In this document: piece after piece, positions 16,045 to 25,517 of the stretch
Layout of the letters: every line of letters starts with the position of its first letter
How positions within the stretch are numbered: the first letter of the stretch is position 1
Program-made: the position numbers and the translations under genes
From: Clostridium_AW sp963515715
GTDB lineage: Bacteria; Bacillota; Clostridia; Clostridiales; Clostridiaceae
Length of the DNA stretch: 64,000 bases
Direction of reading: 5' to 3'
Assembly (NCBI RefSeq): GCF_963515715.1
Contig: NZ_CAUPZS010000016.1
Coordinates: 28,228 to 92,227 of the forward strand
The notes under the pieces: model-generated
Told to the model about the DNA's origin: nothing
Database searches by the model: none
What the model saw: only the letters and a program-made list of their open reading frames with translations

Positions 16045-16869
16045 ATGAGTAGAAGTTTAGAAGAACTTAAAGGCGTAGCTAAGGAAATTAGAAAAGACAT
16101 CGTAACTATGCTTACAGAGTCTCGTTCAGGACATCCAGGAGGCTCTTTATCAGCAGTTGAAATTTTAACTACTTTATATTTTAGAGAAATGAATATTAAC
16201 CCAGAAGATCCAAGGGATTTAAATAGGGACAGATTTGTACTTTCCAAAGGACATGGAGCTCCAGTTTTATATAGTACTTTAGCTAGAAGAGGATTTTTTA
16301 ATATAGATGAATTAAGTACTTTGAGAAAAATTGGATCAATTTTACAGGGACACCCTAATATGAAAGAAACTCCAGGAGTGGATATGTCTACTGGATCTTT
16401 AGGACAGGGAATTTCTGCTGCTGTAGGAATGGCATTGGCAGGAAGATTAGATAAAAAAGGTTATAGAGTGTATACACTACTTGGAGATGGAGAATTAGAA
16501 GAAGGTCAAGTGTGGGAAGCATCTATGTCCGCTGCACACTATAAATTAGGCAATTTAACTGCATTTATTGACTATAATGGTCTGCAGATAGATGGTCCAT
16601 GTAAGGAAGTAATGTCACCAGAGCCAATTGCGGATAAGTTTGTGGCTTTTGGATGGAATGTAATAAGTATCGATGGACATAGCTTTGAAGAAATTATAAA
16701 TGCTATTGAAGAAGCTAGAAAAGTAGAAGATAAGCCAACAGCAATTGTATGTAGAACAATTAAAGGTAAAGGAGTCTCCTTTATGGAAAACGAAGCTGGA
16801 TGGCATGGAACAACTCCTAATTTAGAACAATGTGATAAGGCATTAAAAGAAATAGGAGGGGAAGAATAA
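16045..16869 (+). CDS. Transketolase, N-terminal (TPP-binding) subunit
   Basis: A 274-residue protein equal to the N-terminal third of transketolase. The TPP/Mg motif GDGELEEGQVWEA is near residue 150 with the closing Asn in FIDYNGLQIDG; the early SGHPGGSLSAVEI and DRFVLSKGHGAP motifs are present. Transketolase moves two-carbon units in the non-oxidative pentose phosphate route, which anaerobes use to make pentoses. The C-terminal part is a separate gene starting at the last base of this stop codon (TAATG). The split arrangement is usual in clostridia and archaea. Confidence 0.93.
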   Translation: MSRSLEELKGVAKEIRKDIVTMLTESRSGHPGGSLSAVEILTTLYFREMNINPEDPRDLNRDRFVLSKGHGAPVLYSTLARRGFFNIDELSTLRKIGSILQGHPNMKETPGVDMSTGSLGQGISAAVGMALAGRLDKKGYRVYTLLGDGELEEGQVWEASMSAAHYKLGNLTAFIDYNGLQIDGPCKEVMSPEPIADKFVAFGWNVISIDGHSFEEIINAIEEARKVEDKPTAIVCRTIKGKGVSFMENEAGWHGTTPNLEQCDKALKEIGGEE

Positions 16870-17810
16870 TGGCAGTTAAAATAGCTACAAGAGAAGCTTA
16901 TGGTAAAGCTCTAGCAGAGCTTGGAAAAGAAAATGAAAAGATAGTAGTTTTAGATGCGGATTTATCTAAATCAACTAAAACAGCAGATTTCAAAAAAGTG
17001 TGCCCAGAAAGATTTTTTAATATGGGAATAGCTGAGGGGAATATGATGGCTGTAGCAGCAGGGATGTCAACTTGTGACAAAATACCTTTTGTAAGTACCT
17101 TTGCTATATTTGCTACTGGAAGGGCTTTTGAGCAAATTAGAAATTCAATATGTTATCCAAAACTTAACGTTAAAGTATGTGCAACTCACGCAGGATTAAC
17201 AGTAGGAGAGGATGGAGCATCTCATCAGTCGGTAGAAGATATTTCTTTAATGAGAAGCATACCAAATATGATAGTAATCTCACCTTCAGATGGAGTAGAA
17301 ACTGAAGCTGCTATAAAAGCTGTAGCAGAATATGATGGACCTTGTTATGTAAGACTTGGTAGATCAGCTGTACCAGTTATAAACGATTTTGAAGGATATA
17401 AATTCGAAATAGGTAAAGCTGTAAAACATAGAGAAGGAAAAGAAGCCACTATAATTGCAACAGGAATAATGGTAGATGCTGCTTTAGAAGCTTATAACAT
17501 ATTAGCTGAAGAAGGTATAAAAGTTAGGGTTTTAAATATGCATACTATAAAGCCTATAGATAAGGATGCTATAATTGATGCAGTAAGAGAAACGGGAGTA
17601 ATTATAACCGCTGAAGAACATAGCATAATTGGAGGATTAGGTTCTGCAGTATGTGAAGTTGCAAGTGAATATAGTCCTGCACCAGTGGTAAGAGTAGGAG
17701 TAAAAGATACTTTTGGAGAAAGTGGAAAACCTGAAGAATTATTAAAAGCTTATGGATTAACAGCTGAAGATATTGTTAAAGCAGTTAAAAAGGGATTGAG
17801 CTTGAAGTAG
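16869..17810 (+). CDS. Transketolase, C-terminal (pyrimidine-binding) subunit
   Basis: A 313-residue partner of the preceding subunit. It holds the pyrimidine-binding domain (FFNMGIAEGNMMAVAAGM near residue 48, with the catalytic Glu; THAGLTVGEDGASHQ near 117) and the C-terminal transketolase domain (about 190-310). The start codon shares one base with the upstream stop, so translation is coupled and subunits should be made in equal amounts. A strong terminator follows. Confidence 0.93.
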   Translation: MAVKIATREAYGKALAELGKENEKIVVLDADLSKSTKTADFKKVCPERFFNMGIAEGNMMAVAAGMSTCDKIPFVSTFAIFATGRAFEQIRNSICYPKLNVKVCATHAGLTVGEDGASHQSVEDISLMRSIPNMIVISPSDGVETEAAIKAVAEYDGPCYVRLGRSAVPVINDFEGYKFEIGKAVKHREGKEATIIATGIMVDAALEAYNILAEEGIKVRVLNMHTIKPIDKDAIIDAVRETGVIITAEEHSIIGGLGSAVCEVASEYSPAPVVRVGVKDTFGESGKPEELLKAYGLTAEDIVKAVKKGLSLK

Positions 17811-17822
17811 TTACTATAATAG

Positions 17823-17858
17823 ATTGCTTTAGAAGAAAAACTTCTAAAGCAATTTGTT
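17823..17858 (+). terminator. Intrinsic terminator after the transketolase genes
   Basis: A perfect 13-bp stem ATTGCTTTAGAAG / CTTCTAAAGCAAT with an A5 loop, followed by TTGTTAT. Confidence 0.8.
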
Positions 17859-17887
17859 ATATTAAGATTATGAGAGTGAGGAATACT

Positions 17888-18235
17888 ATGAAAGATTATA
17901 TAAAGGATATACTATATAGTATTAAGATAGCTTCATTTATATTTTTAGGTGGATTTATATTAGGTGGAGTTATAACTTTAATGGTTACCAAAGGAAATGT
18001 TTTAAATTCCATTCTTTGGGGAGGTAGGGTTGCACAATATATATCTTTTTTAGGGTTATTTACAGCAGCTATATCCTTTACTAATGAGAACTCCATGAGG
18101 CCTTTAAACTATGATAGGGAATGGAGGACCTATTATAGTAAATTTAATTTAACCTTTGCTATATTTTTCATTTCATTGTTTATTCTAATATTTTCAATAA
18201 TAATTCAAGATTTCATGTGGTATTCTATTAATTAA
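17888..18235 (+). CDS. Small membrane protein of unknown function
   Basis: I do not recognise this 115-residue protein. It has three predicted hydrophobic segments (about residues 12-36, 48-66 and 86-110) and a charged loop (NYDREWRTYYSKF) between the second and third. The start at 17888 has GTGAGG 6 bases upstream; an in-frame ATG at 17870 lacks one. It sits between the transketolase terminator and yitT, 26 bases before the latter, so the two may share a transcript. No function is inferred. Confidence 0.6.
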   Translation: MKDYIKDILYSIKIASFIFLGGFILGGVITLMVTKGNVLNSILWGGRVAQYISFLGLFTAAISFTNENSMRPLNYDREWRTYYSKFNLTFAIFFISLFILIFSIIIQDFMWYSIN

Positions 18236-18261
18236 TTCTAAGAAAAAAGAAGGGTGTTATT

Positions 18262-19116
18262 ATGAAAAAATTTAGAGAGTATTTTCTTATCACTCTAGGT
18301 GTATTTATGGTTGCCTTGTCAACAAATTTATTATTAGCTCCAAATAAAATAGCAGCAGGTGGAGTAATAGGTATATCTATAATTGTTAATAATATTTTTC
18401 CGTTTTTAAGCATTGGACTTATATCATTAATTCTGAATGGAATACTTTTTATGGTTGCTTTTACTTTCATAGGTAGCAAGTTTGGTGGAAAAACTATTTA
18501 CGCTAGTTTAAGTTTATCAGGATTTATATGGTTATTGGAAAATGTACTAAAAAGCACGGAGCCATTAACTGATAATTTATTTTTAGCTTTTGCTTTTGGT
18601 ACTATAATATCTGGCATTGGTATGGGAATTACGTTTAATCAAAATGCTTCTACAGGTGGTACCGATATAATTGCTAAAATTGCTAGCAAATTTATGAATA
18701 TACCTATCGGAAAATCACTTCTTGCTGTAGATTTCATAATAACAGTTTTTTCAGCAATTTCTTTCGGTATAGAAATAGGTATGTATTCATTGTTAAGTGT
18801 TCTATTCAATGGATTTGTAATTGATTTTATGATTGAAGGGCTAAACATATGCAAACAAATTATGATAATAAGTGATAAATGTGAAGAAATAAGCAAGTTT
18901 ATAATAGATGAACTGGAGAGAGGATGTACATTTATCAATGGAATAGGAGCGTACACCCATAAAGAAACCTATATTTTATATACTGTACTTAGCAGGAGAG
19001 AATTTATTAGATTAAAAGAATATATAAAAGAAGTGGATGAAAAAGCATTCATAACTGTTGGAGACGTTCACGAAGTATTAGGTGAAGGATTTAAAGATAT
19101 AGCTGGAGAAGAATAG
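18262..19116 (+). CDS. YitT-family membrane protein (DUF161 + DUF2179)
   Basis: A 284-residue protein: residues 1-200 hold five or six membrane segments with the family motifs ALSTNLLLAPNKIAAGGV and NQNASTGGTDIIAKI; residues 215-280 form a soluble DUF2179 domain (CTFINGIGAYTHKE). YitT proteins are common in Firmicutes, often in several copies, and their transported substrate is not established. AGAAGGG lies 9 bases upstream. A long perfect terminator follows. Confidence 0.87.
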   Translation: MKKFREYFLITLGVFMVALSTNLLLAPNKIAAGGVIGISIIVNNIFPFLSIGLISLILNGILFMVAFTFIGSKFGGKTIYASLSLSGFIWLLENVLKSTEPLTDNLFLAFAFGTIISGIGMGITFNQNASTGGTDIIAKIASKFMNIPIGKSLLAVDFIITVFSAISFGIEIGMYSLLSVLFNGFVIDFMIEGLNICKQIMIISDKCEEISKFIIDELERGCTFINGIGAYTHKETYILYTVLSRREFIRLKEYIKEVDEKAFITVGDVHEVLGEGFKDIAGEE

Positions 19117-19130
19117 AAAAAACTAGAATA

Positions 19131-19164
19131 CAAAAAAGAGTTAAGTACTTAACTCTTTTTTTGT
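19131..19164. terminator. Terminator after yitT-like gene
   Basis: CAAAAAAGAGTTAAGT is followed at once by its near-perfect inverse ending in T7; a 16-17 bp stem with almost no loop, symmetric enough to work in both directions. Confidence 0.82.
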
Positions 19165-19179
19165 AGTTCAAATTATTTT

Positions 19180-19208
19180 TTGCATTTTTTGCATTTTATT
19201 TCTATAAT
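19180..19208 (+). promoter_or_regulatory. Promoter of the ftsEX operon
   Basis: TTGCAT is followed after 17 bases by TATAAT, about 94 bases before ftsE. A second copy of TTGCAT at 19189-19194 is too close to the -10 to be used. Confidence 0.55.
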
Positions 19209-19301
19209 TTATTTATACAAAAATAGACGTTTATTGTGTTATAATAACAATAATGAAATTTGTCTCACTAATTTTGTAAAAAAAAGAGGAGCGATTAACA
19301 T

Positions 19302-19988
19302 ATGATTGAATTTAAAAATGTAAGTAAGATATATGATGGTAACGTAGCGGCTCTATCTAATATAACTTTAACTATTGAAAAAGGAGAGTTTGTATTTTTG
19401 GTTGGTCCTAGTGGAGCAGGTAAGTCAACTTTTATAAAAGCATTGCTTAAAGAGGTAGAACCAACTAATGGAAGCATCTTTATAAATGATGTTAATATCG
19501 GTGAACTTAAGAGAAAAGATGTACCTTATTACAGAAGAAAAATAGGTATGGTATTCCAAGATTTTAGGCTTATACCTACACTGAATGTTTATGAGAATGT
19601 TGCTTTTGCTATGAGGGTTATAGAGATGCCCTTAAAAGAAATAAGAAAAAGAGTACCCGCTGTCCTATCCATGGTTGGACTATCTTCAAAGCAGAAAGTC
19701 TTTCCGGATCAACTATCAGGAGGGGAGCAACAAAGAGTTGCATTAGCAAGAGCTATTGTTAATAATCCCTCTCTACTAATTGCGGACGAGCCTACAGGAA
19801 ACCTTGATCCAGAGACTGCTGCAGAGATAATGGATATACTCAATGATATTAACCATGCAGGGACCACTATACTTATGGCTACCCACGCTAAAGATATAGT
19901 TAACTCAATGAGAAAGAGAGTAATTGCCATAGAAAAAGGCGTTATAGTAAGAGATGAACAGAGAGGTGCATACGAATATGAAGATTAA
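19302..19988 (+). CDS. ftsE: Cell division ABC transporter ATPase FtsE
   Basis: A 228-residue ABC ATPase with Walker A GPSGAGKST (residues 36-44), the Q-loop in VFQDFRL, signature LSGGEQQ, Walker B LLIADEP and the switch histidine in MATHAKD. With FtsX it forms a membrane complex that activates peptidoglycan hydrolases at the cell wall; in Bacillus it also affects sporulation entry. It begins an operon-like series ftsE-ftsX-ctpB-minJ-uvrB-uvrA seen also in Bacillus. GAGGAG lies 9 bases upstream. ftsX overlaps its last 11 bases. Confidence 0.96.
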   Translation: MIEFKNVSKIYDGNVAALSNITLTIEKGEFVFLVGPSGAGKSTFIKALLKEVEPTNGSIFINDVNIGELKRKDVPYYRRKIGMVFQDFRLIPTLNVYENVAFAMRVIEMPLKEIRKRVPAVLSMVGLSSKQKVFPDQLSGGEQQRVALARAIVNNPSLLIADEPTGNLDPETAAEIMDILNDINHAGTTILMATHAKDIVNSMRKRVIAIEKGVIVRDEQRGAYEYED

Positions 19989-20868
19989 CACATTTAAAAA
20001 CTTTATAGGAGATGCTTTTAAGAGTTTGAAGAGAAATAGGACAATAAGCTTAGCATCTGCTGCTACAGTAGCTGCAACCTTATTTATATTAGGAGTTTTT
20101 CTACTAGCTGCTTTAGATGTGCAGCAAGTTATAAAAGATGTAGAATCTAAGGTGGAAATTAAAGTATTTTTAAATAATGATATAACCATAGGAGAAGAAA
20201 AGGAACTAAAAGCGAAGATTGAGGGCATAGAGGAAATAACAGAAGTAAAGTATGAAAATAAAGAAGAAGCTATGAAGAAATTTAAAGAACAACTAGGTGA
20301 AGATAATGCTTCATTAGTAGATGGATTAGAAAAAGAAAATCCCCTTCCAAATTCCTATATTATTAAGGTAAAAGCACCAGAGGCAGTTACAAAGGTTGTA
20401 GATGAAATAAAGGATATGGAAGGCATACAGGAAATTAGAGAGGGAAGAAAAATAGTAGATACCATTATAAAAATTACTAATACTATAAAATGGATAGGCA
20501 TAGCTTTGTTTATAGTGTTGATTGGAGTTTCATTATTCTTGATTGGGAACACAATAAAACTAACTGTTTATTCAAGAAGAAAAGAAATAAGTATAATGAA
20601 ATTTATAGGCGCTACAGACTGGTTTATAAGATGGCCTTTTATCATTGAAGGAATGATTATTGGATTGGGCGGTTCGATTATTGGATGTGTAATGTTATAT
20701 TATGCTTATACATTCCTTTATAATAAAATAAATGCAACTATGTTTATGATAAAATTTATAGAACCTTTCTTTGTTGTACAAACCATGTCTTGGCAATTTA
20801 TAATTTTAGGAATGATTATAGGAGCTTTGGGAAGTATATTATCCATAAGGAAATTCCTTGCAGTTTAA
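19978..20868 (+). CDS. ftsX: Cell division protein FtsX
   Basis: A 296-residue membrane subunit of FtsEX: an N-terminal cytoplasmic stretch, one membrane helix (about 23-42), an extracellular domain (about 43-165) and three C-terminal helices of the FtsX type, including TVYSRRKEISIMKFIGAT. The extracellular loop contacts wall hydrolases in relatives. ATG 19978 is chosen because homologues begin near KINTFKNF and AGAGGTG lies upstream; it overlaps ftsE by 11 bases. Confidence 0.95.
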   Translation: MKINTFKNFIGDAFKSLKRNRTISLASAATVAATLFILGVFLLAALDVQQVIKDVESKVEIKVFLNNDITIGEEKELKAKIEGIEEITEVKYENKEEAMKKFKEQLGEDNASLVDGLEKENPLPNSYIIKVKAPEAVTKVVDEIKDMEGIQEIREGRKIVDTIIKITNTIKWIGIALFIVLIGVSLFLIGNTIKLTVYSRRKEISIMKFIGATDWFIRWPFIIEGMIIGLGGSIIGCVMLYYAYTFLYNKINATMFMIKFIEPFFVVQTMSWQFIILGMIIGALGSILSIRKFLAV

Positions 20869-20894
20869 AAATAAAATTTTAGAAAATAATATAT

Positions 20895-20926
20895 TTAACA
20901 CCCTACTTTGTAAGGTAGGGTGTTAA
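20895..20926. terminator. Inverted repeat after ftsX
   Basis: A perfect 12-bp stem TTAACACCCTAC / GTAGGGTGTTAA with an 8-base loop lies between ftsX and ctpB. The following T-run is poor, so it may attenuate or stabilise transcripts instead of fully ending them. Confidence 0.6.
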
Positions 20927-20988
20927 ATGTTATAATTATTTATTATGTGCATATACTTAAGTAGTTTTTATTATTAGGAGTGTGAGAG

Positions 20989-22200
20989 ATGAATAAGAAG
21001 AAGTGGATAGGATGGACTGTTGCGGCAGTAATATTTACCAATGCTCTAACTTTTATAGGCCTTACTACATTCCCATTATTATTACCTAATGGAAAGGTAA
21101 TAGTGAATAAACAAGATTTTAATAGACTGGAACAGTTTTATAGACTGTTGGTTGTAAATGAAATTATACATGAGAGATATGTTGGTGAAATAGAGAACTC
21201 TCATTTACAAGAGGGTGCTATTAAGGGATTGGCGGCATCATTGAAAGATCCTTATACAGTTTACATGAATAAAGAGGAATACAAAGAATTCAATGAACAT
21301 TCGGCAGGCAACTATAGTGGCGTTGGGCTAGTAGTTCAAGCTAAAGAAGATAAAATTAAGATTATAGATGTGTTTGAAGGCTCACCGGCTATAAAAGCTG
21401 GAATAATGGCAGGGGACGAAATACAGAAGGTAGAAGGAACAAATGTAGATGCTAGTGACCTTGATAAGGCTGTTAGAATGATGAAAGGGGAAGAGGGTAC
21501 TGAAGTAACTATAACCCTTTATAGAGAAGGAAAAGGAAGTTTTGATGTTAAATTAAAGAGAGCAAAAGTAAATATATCTATGGCAAAAGGTGATATGTTA
21601 TCCGATGGTGTAGGATATTTGCAGCTTTCTGGCTTTGATGAAGATTCAGCAAAAACCTTTAAAAAAGAATTAGATAAGTTAAAAGGAAATGGAATGAAAG
21701 GATTAGTTCTTGATTTAAGAGATAATCCAGGAGGATACCTAGACGAGTGTGTAGATATTGTTTCAAATTTTGTTCCTAAAGGAGAAGTTGTAGTTTCCAC
21801 TATAGATAAATACGGTAGTAAAAAGGAATATAAGTCTAAGGGAGGAAATTACATAGGATTACCTCTTGTAGTGCTTACAAATGAAAACTCCGCCAGCGCA
21901 TCGGAAATTTTTGCAGGAGCAATAAGAGATTATAGCGCAGGTACTCTTATTGGAGAAAAAACCTATGGAAAAGGAGTAGTGCAGACTATATTCGAAACAG
22001 GTGAGGGAACTGCACTAAAGGTTACTATATCTAAGTATTATACACCAAAAGGTGAAGATATAAATAAAAAAGGAATAGTTCCTAATGTTGAAGTTAAATA
22101 TCCAGAGGAGTTAATGAAGAAACCTTATGAGAGAGAAAATGATCCTCAATTTAAAAAAGCTTTAGAAGTAGTTAAAGAAAAAATTGGAGAGGGGAAATAA
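20989..22200 (+). CDS. S41-family carboxy-terminal processing protease (CtpB-like)
   Basis: A 403-residue exported protease: an N-terminal membrane/signal segment (about 7-30), a helical arm, a PDZ domain (about 95-180, GVGLVVQAKEDKIKI), and the S41 catalytic core with the nucleophile in NSASASEIFAGA and the general-base lysine in GEKTYGKGVVQT. In Bacillus the equivalent CtpB, from the same gene order, cuts a sporulation signalling protein. AGGAGTG lies 6 bases upstream. The next gene, a PDZ membrane protein, follows without a gap. Confidence 0.93.
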   Translation: MNKKKWIGWTVAAVIFTNALTFIGLTTFPLLLPNGKVIVNKQDFNRLEQFYRLLVVNEIIHERYVGEIENSHLQEGAIKGLAASLKDPYTVYMNKEEYKEFNEHSAGNYSGVGLVVQAKEDKIKIIDVFEGSPAIKAGIMAGDEIQKVEGTNVDASDLDKAVRMMKGEEGTEVTITLYREGKGSFDVKLKRAKVNISMAKGDMLSDGVGYLQLSGFDEDSAKTFKKELDKLKGNGMKGLVLDLRDNPGGYLDECVDIVSNFVPKGEVVVSTIDKYGSKKEYKSKGGNYIGLPLVVLTNENSASASEIFAGAIRDYSAGTLIGEKTYGKGVVQTIFETGEGTALKVTISKYYTPKGEDINKKGIVPNVEVKYPEELMKKPYERENDPQFKKALEVVKEKIGEGK

Positions 22201-22203
22201 GTG

Positions 22204-23496
22204 ATGAATATTGCGCTTTATACCCTAAAAACTATTTCTTATGCTTTAACAAGTCCCTATTCTATGTTGTTTTTACTTATACTAGGAATTTATTTATATA
22301 GACAAAACAGGAAAACATCGCTGATGCAAAAAATGGTTATAGGGGAGCAAATAAACTCCCCTTTTGAATTGACTATTTCTCAGATTGTAATGGGGATCTT
22401 TGCAGGGGTATTAGGGAGTTTACTTATGTCCTATTTAGGACTAATGTTTTTTCAAAATTCTGTTATAGAAATTTTATTTTTGACTTCTATATTTTTGATG
22501 ATGATTAATCCAAGGTTTATCTGTTTCTCTTACTCTGGAGCTATTTTAGGAGGAATAAGCATTCTTAATTCTCTTATAATTGCAAATGGCGGTAAAGGAA
22601 TGGATGTCTTTAAATTTGACATTACTTCTTTAATGTCTATGATAGCAATACTTCACTTTGTTGAAGGGCTTTTAATTATATTGGATGGAAGCAGAGGAGC
22701 TATACCTGTCTTTGCAAAAATGAAAGATAAAATAGCGGGTGGATTTGCGCTAAAAAGGTATTGGCCGCTGCCAATTGCTATATTTATCATACTGAATACT
22801 TCTACCATAGCCATTGCAGGAAATGGCATGCCAATGCCAGAGTGGTGGCCAATTATAAAGACTACTATATCAAAGGATCTTTTAAAAAATGCTATGGTAG
22901 CATTAGCGCCCTTTTATGCCATTTTAGGATATAATAGTGTAACTTTTTCAAAGAGCAAAGAAAAGAAAGCACTAACTTCTGGCTTGTATGTGATGTTATA
23001 TAGCATAATATTATTCGCTTTAGCTCAATTAGCTTCTATAAATATAATCTTTCAAGTGTTTATAGTAATATTTGCTCCATTGGCCCATGAAGCTTTAATA
23101 AAACTTCAAAGATTTTCTGAAGAAAATGGAGAACCCAAATATGTAAGCGAAGAAGGGATGAAAATATTATATGTATCTTCTTATTCGCCAGCAGCCTCTA
23201 TGAATATAAAAAGTGGTGATAGTTTAATAGAGATAAATGGAGAACCCATAGAAAGCGAAGATGATATTTTAAATATGTTGAAAGAAACCACAGGAGATTT
23301 GCTTTTTAAGATAAAGAAAGAAAGCGGAAAAATAAAAGAAATATTATATGGAAGAGAAAATAGGGGTAGTATGTTAGGGATTGTATTTGTTCCTAAATAC
23401 ATACGAAAAGATAGGGTTGTAGTAAAATTCAACAACGAGGATTTTTCGGATGTGCTGAACAACATTAGAAATAAAAATAAAGATGGTGATGAATAG
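22204..23496 (+). CDS. MinJ-like polytopic PDZ protein
   Basis: A 430-residue protein with about seven or eight membrane segments in the first 300 residues and a C-terminal PDZ domain (about 315-400; SYSPAASMNIKSGDSLIEIN). Membrane layout, PDZ at the end and position between ctpB and uvrB match MinJ (YvjD) of Bacillus, the bridge between DivIVA and MinD that places the division site. Sequence is divergent, so equivalence is by layout and context. The ATG at 22204 is preferred to the GTG just before it (AGGGG 8 bases upstream). Confidence 0.78.
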   Translation: MNIALYTLKTISYALTSPYSMLFLLILGIYLYRQNRKTSLMQKMVIGEQINSPFELTISQIVMGIFAGVLGSLLMSYLGLMFFQNSVIEILFLTSIFLMMINPRFICFSYSGAILGGISILNSLIIANGGKGMDVFKFDITSLMSMIAILHFVEGLLIILDGSRGAIPVFAKMKDKIAGGFALKRYWPLPIAIFIILNTSTIAIAGNGMPMPEWWPIIKTTISKDLLKNAMVALAPFYAILGYNSVTFSKSKEKKALTSGLYVMLYSIILFALAQLASINIIFQVFIVIFAPLAHEALIKLQRFSEENGEPKYVSEEGMKILYVSSYSPAASMNIKSGDSLIEINGEPIESEDDILNMLKETTGDLLFKIKKESGKIKEILYGRENRGSMLGIVFVPKYIRKDRVVVKFNNEDFSDVLNNIRNKNKDGDE

Positions 23497-23499
23497 TAT

Positions 23500-25494
23500 A
23501 TGGGAGAACTTAGAATTCACTCCAAATTTAAACCCACAGGAGATCAACCTAAGGCTATTGACAGTTTAGTTCAAGGAATAAATAGGGGAGAAAAATTTCA
23601 GACTCTTTTAGGGGTTACTGGGTCTGGTAAAACTTTTACAATGGCAAATATAATAGAGAGGGTGCAAAAACCTACTCTTATTCTAGCCCATAATAAAACA
23701 TTAGCGGCACAGTTATGTTCAGAATTTAGAGAATTCTTTCCAGAAAATTGTGTTGAGTACTTTGTCTCATATTACGATTATTATCAACCTGAGGCATATC
23801 TACCTCAGACGGATACTTATATTGAAAAGGATGCATCAATAAATGATGAAATAGATAAACTTAGACACTCAGCAACATCGGCATTGCTTGAAAGAAGAGA
23901 TGTAATTATTGTAGCTTCTGTTTCTTGTATTTATGGATTAGGTAATCCTGATGAATATAAAAATCTTACTATATCTCTTCGAGAAGGTATGATAAAAGAT
24001 AGAGATGAGATATTAAAAAAACTTGTAGAAATACAATACGAAAGAAATGAAATTAATTTTGTTAGAGGTACATTCAGAGTGAGAGGAGATGTATTAGATA
24101 TATTTCCTGCTGCTTCTACAAATAAAGGTATAAGGGTTCAGTTTTTTGGAGATGAAATTGAGAAAATAAAGGAATTTGACGTGCTGACAGGTGACACCAT
24201 TGGAGTGAGAAAACATGTATCTATATTTCCAGCCTCTCACTTTGCTACTTCAATGGATAGGCTTCAATTAGCAATTGGAAAAATAGAAGGGGAACTAGAA
24301 GAAAGAGTAAAGGAATTGGTGGCTGCTGATAAATTATTAGAAGCTCAAAGGCTTAAACAAAGAACTAATTTTGATATAGAAATGATGAGGGAAATGGGAT
24401 ATTGCAGTGGAATAGAAAACTACTCTAGAATATTAGATGGTAGGGCAGCAGGATCTCCTCCTCAGACTTTAATAGATTATTTCCCAGAGGATTTTTTATT
24501 TTTTATAGATGAGAGTCACGTTACTCTCCCACAGGTAAGAGGAATGTATGCTGGGGACAGATCAAGAAAAGACACTTTAGTGGGTTATGGATTTAGATTA
24601 CCTTCTGCATATGATAATAGACCATTACAGTTTCATGAATTTGAGAATAAATTGAATCAAGTTGTTTTTGTTAGTGCCACTCCTGGGAACTATGAACTAG
24701 AGAATTCCTCTAATATAGCAGAGCAAATTATAAGGCCGACGGGACTATTGGATCCAGAAATCGTATTAAAACCTGTAAAGGGTCAAATTGATGATTTGTA
24801 TTCAAGAATTATAGAAACTATAGACAAAGGATATAGGGTTTTGGTTACAACTTTGACCAAGAAGATGGCGGAGGATTTAACTCAATATTTTAAAGAAATG
24901 AATATTAAGACAAACTATCTACATTCTGATATAGATACCATTGAAAGAATGAAAATAATAAGGGATTTAAGAAAGGGAGAATTTGATGTATTAGTGGGAA
25001 TTAACCTATTAAGAGAGGGATTAGATATACCAGAGGTAGCTTTGGTAGCAATACTAGATGCGGATAAAGAAGGATTCTTAAGGTCGGATAGATCCCTTAT
25101 TCAGATAATAGGAAGGGCAGCTAGAAACTCAGAAAGTAAGGTAGTAATGTATGGGGATAAAATAACTCCTTCTATGGATAGAGCTATTAAGGAAACAACT
25201 AGAAGAAGAGGCATACAAACGCAATATAATGAGGAGCATAACATTACTCCTACAACAATAATCAAAGATATTAGAGAAGTTATTGAGGCTACAAAAGTTG
25301 GGGAAGAAAGCGTTGAATATGATAGTTTAGAAGACGCAATAAAGGCTAATAATGATAATATAGAAGAGCTTATTAAGCAGTATGAGGTTGACATGAAAAC
25401 AGCTGCCAAGGATTTGCAGTTTGAAAGGGCGGCAAAATTAAGGGATTTAGTACTGGAATTAAAAAAGAAGTTGAAAAAATCTAAAGGAAAATAG
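23500..25494 (+). CDS. uvrB: Excinuclease ABC subunit B
   Basis: A 664-residue damage-verifying helicase of nucleotide excision repair. Walker A is LLGVTGSGKTF near residue 40, the beta-hairpin region (YVSYYDYYQPEAYLP by sense, residues 87-103) is intact, motif VI (IQIIGRAARN) lies near 530, and the C-terminal UvrC-binding UVR helix pair is at 625-660. It loads after UvrA and recruits UvrC. It lies 3 bases after the MinJ-like gene and 23 bases before uvrA. Confidence 0.97.
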   Translation: MGELRIHSKFKPTGDQPKAIDSLVQGINRGEKFQTLLGVTGSGKTFTMANIIERVQKPTLILAHNKTLAAQLCSEFREFFPENCVEYFVSYYDYYQPEAYLPQTDTYIEKDASINDEIDKLRHSATSALLERRDVIIVASVSCIYGLGNPDEYKNLTISLREGMIKDRDEILKKLVEIQYERNEINFVRGTFRVRGDVLDIFPAASTNKGIRVQFFGDEIEKIKEFDVLTGDTIGVRKHVSIFPASHFATSMDRLQLAIGKIEGELEERVKELVAADKLLEAQRLKQRTNFDIEMMREMGYCSGIENYSRILDGRAAGSPPQTLIDYFPEDFLFFIDESHVTLPQVRGMYAGDRSRKDTLVGYGFRLPSAYDNRPLQFHEFENKLNQVVFVSATPGNYELENSSNIAEQIIRPTGLLDPEIVLKPVKGQIDDLYSRIIETIDKGYRVLVTTLTKKMAEDLTQYFKEMNIKTNYLHSDIDTIERMKIIRDLRKGEFDVLVGINLLREGLDIPEVALVAILDADKEGFLRSDRSLIQIIGRAARNSESKVVMYGDKITPSMDRAIKETTRRRGIQTQYNEEHNITPTTIIKDIREVIEATKVGEESVEYDSLEDAIKANNDNIEELIKQYEVDMKTAAKDLQFERAAKLRDLVLELKKKLKKSKGK

Positions 25495-25517
25495 AGGAGT
25501 GTGTAAATTTTACGTTT

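Noticed and set aside
16045..17810. Split transketolase as a frameshifted gene
   Set aside because: Both parts have complete domains and proper starts; separate N- and C-terminal subunits are normal in clostridia.
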